Positions 10,140 to 21,337 of a stretch of 64,000 nt of DNA are shown in pieces; positions within the stretch are counted from its first letter, which is position 1, and every line of letters begins with the position of its first letter. The stretch comes from Buxus sempervirens (taxonomy: Eukaryota > Streptophyta > Magnoliopsida > Buxales > Buxaceae). Location of the stretch: assembly GCA_947561395.2 (NCBI GenBank), contig OX387183.1, forward strand, positions 34,832,853-34,896,852, read 5' to 3'. The position numbers and the translations under genes were made by a program. A model generated the notes under the pieces. That model ran no database searches. It was not told where the DNA came from and saw only the letters and a program-made list of their open reading frames with translations.

Positions 10140-12470
10140 TCAGACCCTTTCGAAAAGGATCACTAAAGTGCTGAATAGCTGGCTTGCTTTAGGTTTTTCC
10201 CATTTTATTTGTGATCTATTGCCAATTTATTAAAAGTCACTGTTGCCTATTGGTTTGTCTATTGGTTTAAGGGCATAGGCTGTCACCCCGAGCTAGCTTG
10301 TTCTAAACTAGCTCTAAGTGAGCCAAATATGGCTTGAGGAAGTGTATGTATATATACCCAAGCCATCTTGTCTGAAACGGGTTCCTTTAGGTTCAGCGGA
10401 TTAATTTTGTTTGAGGTAAGTGTGGGGACTTATTATGTTCACTCGAGATTCTATTTGCCTAAGCATAGGCCAAATGGGAGTTAGATTGGGGCCTAGCCTA
10501 TAGTATTCTTGCCAAGTAACTATGTGCTCACCACATTACCAAATTGTTCCTGGGAAGGTTTAAGGGGGGCATTTGGTGCGCATTATAGAATTTGGATTAT
10601 AGTAAAATCCGACTGTAATCCAGAAAATGCGTTTGCTTGAGATTTTGAGGCCTAGTTCTACAATAAATGTTATAATGCAGCCATAATCACTGTAAGCACC
10701 CTAATTTTGCACTTTAGACTAGACTCGAAAATTGAGGACATGTGATAGAGCTCGGAAAATAGAAAGCAAAGGCAGAAACCGCACTCAAATGGGGCAGTCA
10801 AAGTTAAAGGCAGCATTGGAATTTCACAATGTCACATGGGATGCCACGTGTGGGCAAGGAGTGTGTCATGTGGTAATTTTTCATATAAAAAGAACAAGCT
10901 TTGTACTATGAGCTGTAAATTGGTTTTGGTTAAAATTTGATGAGATCACACGTCCCCATGAAACAAATTGCATAAATGTAGAGGTGTGGCTGCAACAGTG
11001 TTTTAAAACCCGCCGGTTACTCAGTACACATGGCCAAGTAACTCCAAAAAGTACATGTGCCAATAAATTAGCCCTAAAAACTAAGGCAAGGATTATGAGG
11101 ACGAGTTACCTAAAAACTCATCCGATTAACAAGATGTAAATTGAATTATCGCATTAAACAAGTTTGTTTCCTTTAAGTTAAGATTCCGTTACGAGAGTTT
11201 TATTTTTTAAAGAATCTCAAATCTACAAATTTCTTCAAATCTCAACCATGTTTTTGGAATGTATCTCATTAGAAGAGTCTATTATTGGAGGCTTCCTTTT
11301 CAAAGGAATTCTAAAATCTAAAATTTCTTTTGAATCTAAACTTATATTTTTGGATCTTGATTTATGAAGAGTAAGGGGATCATGAACAAGACTCCTAAAA
11401 ATTAAAAACTTTTATCTTAGTTTGTGGACAAGATCAAGGAGGATAAGAACTCAAATCTAAAACACTTTTTGTAAATCTTGGTTTATAACCTATATATTTT
11501 ACTCTTAAATTAATATAAAAAGGGTCAAACTTTTGTTTAATTTTTTGTATATAGTTTTTGAAAGTTTTCATACTTCTTAAATCTTTTTTAATATTTTTCT
11601 ATTTTAAAATATTAATTTTGTAATGACAAACTTGTAACTAGGCCCGAGTTGCCGACTTAAGGATCGGTACCTTCCCGAGTTATGCCTATCCGGGTTTTTA
11701 AACACTGGGTTGCCAATTCTCCCGCAATAGAAAATCAAGCATCTCGCAAGTAAAGCAAATGCCTATGGACGTAGCAATCATTAAATAATATCAATAATTA
11801 ATATAATACAATTGAGACGAAGAAAAAAATAAAAGAAATTAAATAATATAACCAATTAACGTCCATATGGGTGCATTCAATGAAAAGAAGAATCAAAATA
11901 CGAAAAGATAGGCCTGTTTGATCTAAACACGAAAGAACAAGCCTTACACTATGAGCTGTCCATTGGTTTTGGTTAAAATTTGTTAAGATTGAGCACAAAG
12001 TCCCGCTGAAACAAATTGACACAAAAGTTTAGAAGATATAGAATACACCAACGAATAATTTACAAAATTTTACAGAATCCAACATAAATAAATAATTGTG
12101 CCGGCCAAGGATGATTTGATGCAATACTGGATCACATGTGTGCCATAAACACAACCTTCTAAGTGCTATGCCACACAATTTCATCAATACACAATAACTA
12201 TGAAAAATGAAGTGCATTGTGAAGTGATTTTGGAACAATCATAGTATTTTACATGAACATTCTAGTTTTACAGGCTTTCAACTGATCAAAAAACTATATC
12301 GAGCCACTAGTTTTGAAAAAGAGTAAAACCTCGTCAATTTTCTAGACATCCCTGTGACAACCTGACTACTCTAGCACCCATAATAATAGAGTTATAACAT
12401 GTACTTCATTACGTAACATGATGCTTTTACCGGTGGCAAGGTGCTGCCAGAAAAGTGCAAATTACCATGC
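10140..12470. repeat. Left copy of a local tandem duplication (blocks A-B-C)
   Basis: Three blocks match sequence on the right side of E2. Block A (10140-10430) matches 12480-12735. Block B (about 11070-11703) matches 14110-14158 plus 45049-45672. Block C (about 11714-12450) matches 48836-50262. In the right copy a 3.2-kb segment with the P450 lies between B and C. Here B runs into C within about 10 bp (11703-11714). No gene is seen in this copy. Confidence 0.75.
10691..10890 (+). repeat. Possible head of a Tat-type LTR (fragment)
   Basis: Begins TGTAAGCACCCTAATTTTGC, very like the start of the LTR at 30039 (TGTAAGCACCTCATTTTTGC). Similarity fades after about 200 bp, where sequence matching 11935-12000 takes over. 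It may be a truncated LTR. Confidence 0.4.
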
Positions 12471-12735
12471 AACCCCCTCCCGGGATCTCAATGCACTCAT
12501 CTAAAGTGCCGAATAGTCGACTTGCTTTAGGTTTTTTCCATTTTATTTTTGATCATTTGCCGATCTATTAATATTCACCAATGCCTCTTGCTTTAAGGGC
12601 ATATGCTGTCACCCCAGGCTCTAAAATAGGTCTAACTAAGTGAGCCAACTATGGCTTGAGGAAGTCTGTGTATACCCAAGCCATCCTGTCCGAAACGGGT
12701 TCCTTTAGGTTCACTTGGGTTAGTTTTGTTTGAGA

Positions 12736-13457
12736 TAGAGGTGGTAATTGTGACCCGTGACCTGAGAACTCACCCGATCTAAGGCGGGTTTGGGTTAATT
12801 GTTTCAACCAATGGATTGGGTTTGGCTCACGAATTCTCAACCCCAATTATAATTTCCGGGTTCAGGACGGGTTTATGTAGTTCCAGAACCGAACGCTATT
12901 ATGTGAGACAGTTCTGAGTATTACCGATTCTGACTCTGGGAATATGATCAATTGTCCCATAACCGAATCCACATATACTCGGTTTTTTGCGGGTACCCGT
13001 CGAACACCCGATTTCAAGCAAAGATATAGCAAAGAATTGGAAGATGGGAAGAATAGTAGAAGAAACCTAGAAGAATGGTAGCTAGAACGGTTATACAATT
13101 TTTCTAATGGCTTCAAAAGAATGTGGATTTGTTAGATTCTTGTGTCCTTTTTTAATTTTCTAAGAAAAAAAAGTGAAGTTTAAATAATTTAATTAGATTA
13201 GGTAAGTTGTCAAATACTTCTTTAAATTGTCTATTGAGAACCTAATTAGCAATTATTAATAAAAGTTGAGTACTAACGCCAAGTACCCGACAAGTTTACC
13301 CGCATAGACACGATTATTAACGGTCCTACTTTTTGTTGAACCAGAACAAGAACCAAACCTGATTACAAATTAGGTTTATATACCTAGTCCCAAAACTTGT
13401 TAAACGGGGTTAGTCCTATCAAGTTTACCGGGTATCGGGTACCCATTGACACCTCTA
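12736..13457. mobile_element. hAT-like MITE (non-autonomous DNA transposon)
   Basis: A 722-bp stretch begins TAGAGGTGGTAATTGTG and ends ACCCATTGACACCTCTA, which are near-perfect terminal inverted repeats of the TAGAGGTG(G/T)(T/C)AAT type common in plant hAT MITEs. The interior is rich in CGGGT and ACCCG motifs, as is typical. The duplicated block at 10410-10430 shows the empty site (TTTTGTTTGAG followed by GTAAGTGTGGGG). The 8-bp target duplication is degraded (GTTTGAGA and GTTGTGGA). No transposase frame. Confidence 0.6.
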
Positions 13458-14158
13458 GTTGTGGATACTCAATCATTTCTCTTTTAGTATAGAAAATGGT
13501 AAAGGATGAAGATAAGAAAGACTTTCTATATATAAATATTTCAGATTTCTTAACTTCTAATAATGTAAATTAAGGCCTTAATGGCAAGTAAAGTTTTTTA
13601 GACTTTTTTTTGTTATGTTTTAATTCTTTTTCTTCATGTTAATCTAGTTATATCTTTGTGAATATTTTCTCATTGTGCTTGTTACGTGTGCTTTAACATT
13701 AGAATGAATTGAAAAATAAAATTTGCTTGGACTTTGGAGTTTAGGATACTAGGGGGTTTGTCGTTTTGGACCTTTTGGCTTATAGCAATTTTCGATTTTA
13801 TTAGTAATCTAAACTATCTAAATGGGTTTAAATAGGTTCGCGGGTTAGAGTGGGTTGGGTTATGATTAAGACATTCAAACCCGTTTATTAAATTGGTGGG
13901 TTCGAGTTGAACCTTGACCCGTTAACCCTCTAATGTGGTTTTGTCTTATATAATTACATAAGTAATTTTGTTTTTCTTTCCTTCTTCACTTTCCAAAACA
14001 GACCCTTCAACAATTCCTTATCCTTTACATGTCCTAAAAGTTTAATGTAGACATACACTAGGATAGAAGAAAACAAATCAACCTATCTAAAATTGAGTTT
14101 GCCCTTAAAACTAGGGCAAGTTTAACTAGGTTTTAACTGGATTATAAGGACGAGTTAC
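13458..14158. other. Unassigned host-like DNA left of E2
   Basis: AT-rich sequence without a credible gene. Around 13800-13930 it repeats the CGGGTT/AACCCG style of the MITE just upstream and may be a fragment of a related element. The last 50 bp (14110-14158) are the left part of block B and continue at 45049, on the other side of E2. Confidence 0.5.
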
Positions 14159-16590
14159 TGTGAGACATGGAAAATGTCACCTAAGGTGACCTCCTATATC
14201 GTCACAAAGGGATCGATAAATGTAAGAGTCGCCACCATCCAGGTTAAGGTGTGAATGGGAACCAAAGGGTTCATCTATGCCAAATAGAGCCAAAGTAGCT
14301 CTAATACAAGGAAAAATCCAGAGATCAGGTAAGGGGAATTATTTATGAGCGGGGGAAGGTGTTAGGCACCCCCACTCATCCGTATAAGACAGTTGCCACA
14401 TGCTTGCTCATGCTAAGGATTGTTTGCTAATTAAAAAAAGTAAACAAAGGATGCTTAAAATAATTAAGTAGAATGTATGTGATTATTACACATGAGTAAT
14501 CCAATGGATTTGGACTCTCCTCATGGATATATCACTTTAGAGCTTCATGAGTGAAGGAAAATCCAAGTAAAATTTGAAGAAAGCCAATTCAAGGCAAATC
14601 AAGAAAAATCAGATTATAGGAACTTGAAAGCTTCGATTAACCACAAATCACTCAATTTAAATCCAAATCACATGAAACCAAAGCCATTAGGAAGTTGGTT
14701 TGAAATAGAGTACTCAGTGAAAAAAAATTAGCTCAATCCGATTTAAGACAAGAAAGAAATCCACATCTGTACCTACTGTTGTAAATAAAAAAAAACGATG
14801 AGTAAGCAACTTGGAAACCTTATTTGTGGAGTCTGGCTCCATAAAAATACATGAAACTTTGCATAGATAGATGGAGTATGTGATGCCATCTTTCAAATGA
14901 AATAAACCTCACAAAAATCTCTATCCAGATGTGACTTGTATGCACCTTTGAACAGGCCTTGAAGATCACAGATTAGCCCAGGACTATGCTATTGAGCTGC
15001 TCTGAGTCAATCAAGCACACAGGTCACAAATCAGATCAAAATCTGTTGAAACCAATTGGAATGGAAAGTAGACTCCTCAAGGAAAATATAGAAATTGAAA
15101 TCACTCAAAACGGATTAAAGTTGAGCAAATTGTGCACCATCAAAGCGGCAAGTTCAGCAATCTGGGCTGAACTGACTTACAGACTTTGAACAGATGGTGT
15201 CAAAAAATGGCTCCATAAAAATGAGTAACAATTTCCAGATATAAACTAGACATGCTCATCTATCACATGTCTTTGGAATCACTCAAAAATTCATCTGGAG
15301 GATGAAGTTATAAGCATTCTAAGACAGGCCACAGATGCTACCCTGTTTTGAAGATTTTTGAAGAAAAAGCCAAAACTAATGCATGTGTGCAAGTGAATTT
15401 GACCAAGACACTTGGAAATAAAAAAAAAACAATCTCATGAAGTTCTAAAATTCATTCTAAAGCCAATAATCTCAGATTTCCCGTATTAAACATAGAAATC
15501 CAAGATCTAGCTTATCCTTGCAAAAATAGTGAAAAGTGTGCTTAGTGGTGGAAATCAATTCTCTAGGAGAAGGCTGGAATCCATTACTATTGAGAGCAAG
15601 GATTCACACATTTTCTCCAGAAACAAATACACAACCATCAGAAAAATCATCCATAGGCTCAAAATAACCAAATAGCACGCTCTTCATCATTTGTAGGATC
15701 TAAGCCTAGAGGATCCATTCCTACTTCTTTTTCCCAAGGCTCTTTCTTCACGTTTTACGGCTAGAGAGGATTCCCAGGTACTTTGGAAGAGGTTTGGGGT
15801 AGCAAAAATACACAAAATGGCCTTCCACTACAGAAAGGTAGAAGATGGGAGTTGGAATGTAAAGAAGGTGCTAGAAACTGAACTAGAACATTACCTTTTG
15901 TAGCTTGAGTACTTGAGGCAAAAATTCAGCAGAGTTTCTCCTCTTCTTGCAGAGCTTCTAAGCTTCAAAATTATCAGCCATTTGCAAGAGGAGGACCCCT
16001 CTATTTATAGGCACAGTCAAGGGTATAAGAGTCCCAAGGGTATGCCAAAAAACTCTTCTAGATTATTCCAATTCTCACTAAAGGCTTGAATTGGAGTAAT
16101 TTCGCAAGTTTCAGAGGGTGAAATAGGGAGTTCAAGTCCCTGAGAGAGAGGTAATCTGCGTAAATAAGGCTCAGAGATCGAGCCATTTCGCAAATCCCCG
16201 AAATAACCAAAACCGCATACACAGTGCGGTTTCCACAGACCGTCATTTTATGTGCGGTTTCTATGCAAATTCATCTCAATCGCATATACAGGGCGGTTCC
16301 AATTCAGTTACGCTCATCATGATTGCTATCGATGTGGCTCAACGGCCAAAGCTTCTAGAAGCCACGTGGCAGCTCACGCGAGAAGCATGAACATCAACCG
16401 TGCTGTGTATGCAGTTGCAACCGTACATACAGGGCGGTTGAGACCAAATTCTCAAAAACCGTATATTCAGTGCGGTTAGTACCATTCTTGAGTATTTTTG
16501 AGTGTTTGACACATGTCAAGGCTCAAATAAAACATTTAAAGTTCTTTTTGAGTGTTCTCTCATGTTGAAGTGCAATTTGGGGTGTCTACA
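14159..16590 (-). repeat. E2 3' LTR
   Basis: 2432 bp, TGTAGACACC to CATGTCTCACA on the minus strand. It has a TATA box (16002-16009, TATAAATA on minus), palindromes at 16211-16477, the leader motif CTAGCCGTAAAACGTGAAG near 15755, and an internal primer-site copy GTGGCGACTC at 14226-14235. The polypurine tract (CGAAGAGGGAGCAGT on minus) lies just inside, at 16591 onward. Nearly identical to the LTR at 42623-45048. Confidence 0.93.
16211..16477. repeat. Palindromes AACCGC...GCGGTT in the E2 3' LTR
   Basis: Several 21-22-bp inverted repeats with arms AACCG(C/T) / (G)CGGTT end at about 16231, 16259, 16298, 16416, 16439 and 16477. Many steps are 28 or 38-39 bp. They lie between the LTR start and its TATA box. 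The same set recurs at 44672-44940 in the 5' LTR. Confidence 0.82.
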
Positions 16591-16935
16591 ACTGCTCCCT
16601 CTTCGCTGGAATTGGAATTAATTAACAGCGGAGAGCAAAAAGACCCGCAAATTGCGCTTCCCGAGATCATGTCTATTCAATCATAAGTTGCAAGAACTCC
16701 AAAACATGATTTTGGAAAAAGAATTTGTTTAGAAGATCTGATGAAAAGTCCCTAACTTTAAGGGGCAGATCCTCTTCTCGCGTCTCACAGAGCACTCGTG
16801 GCTATAAAGTGAGATTTGAGAAAATTTTTAAAACAAAAGTTGATAGGGTGGTGTTTCTTGCAATTCACAACTATCTTGGACACAAATCTCTTGAAAGAGA
16901 ATGGAAAAAGTTTTGAAAATCCATCTTTTGGTGCT
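16591..16935. other. E2 polypurine tract and spacer next to the 3' LTR
   Basis: The first 20 bases are the complement of a polypurine tract, the expected plus-strand DNA primer site. The rest is noncoding and contains a stretch similar to 56361-56660 in E3 (CTCGTGGCTAT near 16795 and 56563). No gene seen. Confidence 0.65.
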
Positions 16936-17012
16936 AACCGTACTGAATGTGCGGTTTTTGACAATTTCAATCTCAACCGTTCTGTCTGTGCGGTTCTCTA
17001 GGTTGCATATAA
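16936..17012 (+). promoter_or_regulatory. Candidate promoter of the antisense PMD gene
   Basis: Two 21-bp palindromes of the E2 LTR type (16936-16956 and 16975-16995, 39 bp apart) are followed by a TATA-like CATATAA (17006-17012). A strong 5' splice site (CAA/GTAAGT at 17374) and an acceptor ending at 18059 would remove a leader intron just before the ATG at 18069. The order palindromes, TATA, leader matches the LTR promoter. Promoter activity is inferred. Confidence 0.6.
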
Positions 17013-20000
17013 CCGAGGGCGCGACTGCGACTTCTCACTTTACCTGTGCAAAACCTTGGAACTCCGGTGTTTTCTTTCTCCTCTTGCGACCGTGGTTTTT
17101 CTCTGGTCTTCATCCTTTCTTTTCCGATGAAGTCATTCTCCTTCCGTCGACTTCTGCTTTTCCGGTGGTTCTTCCACTCTGACAAGTGATCGACAACCTC
17201 CTGTGTTGGTGGATTCCCGCGAACTCTTGCCGCCTTACCACGACTCAGCCCCAGCTTCCTCATCGATCGAGGACTTTCTGAGTCCGCCAATCGTCCAGCC
17301 AGTCTCTTTTGGAGCTCCGGTGAGGTCACAGCTTCGATTGTTCTTTGCAAAGCTTTGATTTCAGCTACTACAAGTAAGTGGCCGAACCCTAGAACCTTCT
17401 TTATTCTCAGCCAATCCGAAAGCTGGTATTTTGATCTCATGATTGAATGCATGAATTTTACTTCTGGGTTTTGATTGAAAGGAATCCCTAATGTTCTTGG
17501 CTTGCTCACATTCTGATTATTGCCCTTTAGCTCTTGTCTGTGAACATGAACTTAGGCACATCACATATGAACCAATGTCTGGATGAGTACTAGATTTCAC
17601 TTGTTATTGTGCCTTGATTTGCCACATTGACTTTGTTGATTCCCTTTTGATCATGTTAGCACCATGCTTTGATGCATATCTGACTGCCTTTGCTCTCTTT
17701 TAAGTGCCTTGATGATGGTTTTTTTTTATGGATGCTTATGGCATTCTTAAAAAACTAATTTTTTTCTCTTCAACCTGCTGGTTTGCTCTGCCTGATTGGA
17801 TCCGTGTCATTGTAATAATCCCATTTTGGTCTGATTTGAAAATTCTGACCTTGGGGTGACTACCTGTGGGTCTGCCCTGGTGATAGAGAACACTTCTATC
17901 CAATTGTTTTAACTTGATCATCATATATTTCTGCTTTTACCTTGGGTGGGTCCAGTATCTTAACATGGACAGACTTGAACAGTTTTATGTTACTTTGAGG
18001 ACGCTTTGGTTACCTTTGGCTGTCTTCCATCTGTAAACCTGAAAAGGGAACAAATTCAGGATTTGTAGATGGCTCGCACACGTTGCACTTCCCGGGGTCC
18101 CGTAGATGAGCCTTCATCTTCGAGAGTTCGAAGGGACCCGGCCGATGTGGCATCTTCTTCTAGGGTCGAGCTGGATCTGATCTTTCCTCTTCCAGTAGTC
18201 TGGAGGTTTTAGATTCAGATTCTGGAGCATCAGGGGGTTCGCGAGAGCCGACCCCTGAGGTATTCTCTTTTCTTTTCAAAATCCAGGCCTTTCCCTTACA
18301 CATTTAACCTGACCCCATCCTGTTTGCATTTCTAGCCTGTCGCCGAGGTTCGAGGTCGCAGGGGAGCTCACCGCAGAGGTATGGCAGGGGCCCGGGCGAC
18401 GCGCGTTGCCATTCCTGCGGGGATAACGGATCAGATCCGAGATACCTCCCTTCTTCATGATCTGAGGACGCACCATTCAATGGGCGTTAGGGCTGACATT
18501 CCTCTTGTCTACCCGTCTTCTCATTATCGCGGGAGCTGGGCCCTTTTTGCTAAGACAGTGGCTGTATGTTCGACTCCCTTGCGTCGAGAGATGGGCCGTT
18601 TTGGGTTCGGCCCCTTCATCACCATCACCGGCGTTCGTCAGGATCGACCTCTGATTGCAGCCATGATGGAGCGGTTTTTTCCTGAGACCCTGAGCTTCCA
18701 TTTGCTTGATGTGGAGATTGGGATTCGTCCTTCTGTCTTCGCTCTCATCACCGGGATCAGGATGACTGGAGATGTCATCACTGAGTTGGATAGGCTGGCC
18801 GATTTGGAGATTGCCGAGCTTTTAGGATATGGGGAGATGCCAGTGGAGGCATGGGACAGGAGTAGGATTACTTGCATTTCCCGGACCTGGTTGAGGGAGA
18901 CCTTCCTGGAGAGGGGATATAGTACTGTGGCAGCGGAGCATCCCAGCTTCCCAGTGGCCTTCCGCTTCCTTTTCCTTTTGATTATGGGGTCGTGCTTCTG
19001 CTTGGAGGATACCACCTCAGTCAGCCCCCATTTCCTGAGTCTTCTCAGGGATCTGCCTCGAGCGAGGGATTATGCCTAGGGCCAGCTTGTCTACGGTACC
19101 CTATTGGCGGGCCTGCGGCGAGTGGTCTTTGGCCTGTCTTCTCCTAGAGGGGCTGGGGTTGGTTGCAGGTTTTTCTGGCCTTTTCTGCAGGTATGGATTC
19201 ATTTCTTTCTTTTTTTTTCTCTTTTTTCTTTCTTTTCTTCTTTTCTTCTTTTTTCCTTTTCTTTTTGCTTATCTTTTTTTTTGCTCTTCTTTTTATTCTT
19301 TTCAGTTCTTTGCTCGGGTCTATGTAGCCCATTTTCGCCCGACCTCCACATTGCCTGAGGGGACATTCCCTGTGGCCCGTAGATGGAGTCAGATTAGGCG
19401 CGACTCAGAGAAGAGTCGCCCTAGGTCGGCTAGGGCTCACCTGGACAGGACCTTTAGGAGAGAGGTAAACACTTTCCTCTTATTCTTATTTTTTCTTTTT
19501 CCCTTTTTTGCAAGAATCTGACATTCACCCTTGTTTATTTTCAGCTTTCTGTCCCTCGTCTAGATGGCCTTCATGATGAGTTGGCTTTTCAGCCGTTCGT
19601 GGATGAGGCGTTCGCTCTAGATCAGCAACGTCAGAGATACCCGTTCTTTATCGGGCAGCTGGGTAGCATATGGTACCTCAGCGAGTGCTTCTTCTTCCAG
19701 CACACCGGCGAGCTTCGGATCCCTGTGGCTCCTCCAGATACAGCACCTTTCACCCCTCCTGGTCCATTTGACCCAGCTCATTTTGGCGATTGGGAGGCTG
19801 GAGATGCCCTTTTAGCCGAGGGTGACTATGATGCCTGGTTCGGGCAGGTCTCAGTGGGTTGTCTTATACAGCCCATGCCCGTTCGAGGTGGAGTTATCGA
19901 GATCGAAGGGGTGGTGATCCACATATATAATACTACGGTATAAATCTCCTCCTGCTCCACTCTTTTTAGCTTCTTCCTTGTTTGAAGTTATTGACATCCT

Positions 20001-20857
20001 TTTCTTCTCATTTTAGGAGGCACAGTTAGGGGAGGTCTGAGCTAGGTATGCGGATCTAGAGCGTCAGCTGGCTGAGAGAGATGCTACTATAGCTAAAAGC
20101 GACGTCATCATCACTGGGTAGGCCGCTCTTATTGTTGATTTGCGGGCTCAGCTGGCCAGTGCTCAGGGTCAGGCAAGGCCTTCAGGAGTTCAGGTCATCC
20201 TTCTATCCTTTTCAACTTCTGTTTTTTTTTATCCTTTATATTCTCTGTTTCTGATCGATCTTTCTCTGCTTTCAGGAGGACGTGGCTGCTTCACCATCTA
20301 GCTCCCGTACCTTGTCTCTTTCTGTAGGGGCTGCAGAGATCCCACAGGGAGATCCAGAGATTGCAGCCGAGGCTACCTCCGTTGCCGTTCCCGAGCCAGC
20401 TGAGATACCAGAGGTCGCCTCTATGCCTAAGAGTGCTCCTGAGCCAGAGGAGGGTAGCCTTGAGGCTTCTGAGGCACCTGAGGCAGCTGAGCCTGCAATG
20501 GAGGAGGATGTGCCTGATGCACCCGGGCCTGAGGTGGTAGAGGTACGTGAGGCAGCGGACTCCATAGACATTGATTCATCTCCTGCTGCCGAGGATTCTC
20601 GGATTCTGGATCTGGTCCCTTTGGTGACAGACACTTCGGTTTCTTGCTTCATAGACCTTTCCCGTGACGATCCAGGCGATCCAGTTCCTGCCCCTTCAGT
20701 TGAGCCAACGCCTCCTGTAGAGCCAGTGGCTTCAGTTGATTTGCCTCCTACCGCTGGTCCCTCCACTCTTGCTGACCCGTCTTCTCTTGCTAGCCTGCGT
20801 TTCTCAGATAATTATTTTATCCGACGGCGATGGCGAGGCGGAGGTGGTGGGGATTGA
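17013..20857 (+). pseudogene. Captured plant-mobile-domain gene inside E2, antisense to pol
   Basis: The main block (18381-19079) encodes a plant-mobile-domain-like region: FGFGPFITITGV, then a helical stretch with FFPETLSFHLLDVEIGIRPSVFALITGI, and ending near RDLPRARDYA. Downstream blocks (19306-19464, 19545-19937, 20017-20193, 20276-20857) continue the family pattern, with FPVARRW-like and PFFIGQLGSIWYLSECFFF segments. A coiled-coil-like part and an acidic Ser/Pro/Glu-rich tail follow. Intron-like gaps with GT-AG ends lie at 17374-18059, 18260-18335, 19191-19305, 19465-19544, 19938-20016 and 20194-20275. PMD proteins occur in plant genes of the MAIN/MAIL type and are often carried by transposons. 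Because introns survive, capture was not through a spliced mRNA in this orientation. It is part of a fossil element and not an uninterrupted frame. Confidence 0.72.
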
Positions 20858-21337
20858 TCTGCAGGAGATAAACTTAGATTAGGATTATTTTCCTTCTATA
20901 TCTGATATCTGTATATATAAACTGGTGTATGAACTTGCATTTGTATAAAAGAGAAAATTGTTCCTTTTTTGCTTATTTTTTTTTTGGCTTTTATTTATGT
21001 TTATCATGTTATGATTGTTATACAGGTAACAGGTATCCTTGGGAAACATGACTTATCAAAAGAAAGAGGAAAAACTATTTTTGTGCCAAAACCGCACATT
21101 CAAGGCGGCTGTGCAAGAACCGCATTTGTTCCGCGGTTTTTAAACTCTGCGGAAATGCAACCGGACATTGAGCGTGGTTCAGGCACAACCGCTCTGAGTA
21201 TGCGGTTTTTGCCCTTTTGTGATTTTAAAGCCGCGAATCACGGGCAGAACATCACTTTGACGTATTGCTTAGGTCAGAAACCCCATTTTCGGTGATTTTC
21301 TCTCTCCTAGCTGCCTTTAATCCACTTTTGACCATTA
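20858..21337. promoter_or_regulatory. Intergenic region with four palindromes before the DUF7745-like gene
   Basis: The first 200 bp look like the 3' end of the upstream gene (AT-rich, pyrimidine run). Four 21-bp inverted repeats of the E2 LTR type start at 21090, 21118, 21159 and 21187, with steps of 28, 41 and 28 bp. The last ends 130 bp before the ATG at 21338. No clear TATA box is seen between them and the ATG. Confidence 0.6.

Noticed and set aside
16973-17509. A 178-residue minus-strand frame
   Set aside because: It overlaps the leader and first intron of the plus-strand PMD gene, is Arg/Lys-rich from complementary Ser/Pro coding-like sequence, and shows no domain.
20272-20766. A 164-residue Ser/Thr/Gly-rich minus-strand frame
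   Set aside because: It is the shadow of the acidic Pro/Glu-rich tail encoded on the plus strand (20276-20857), a common artefact of biased codon use.
17013-20857. PMD gene as a free-standing host gene rather than cargo
   Set aside because: It lies between E2 pol and 3' LTR inside one target duplication, with E2-type palindromes on both sides. No insertion borders of its own were found, so cargo is the simpler reading. Another possibility is an older nested insertion.
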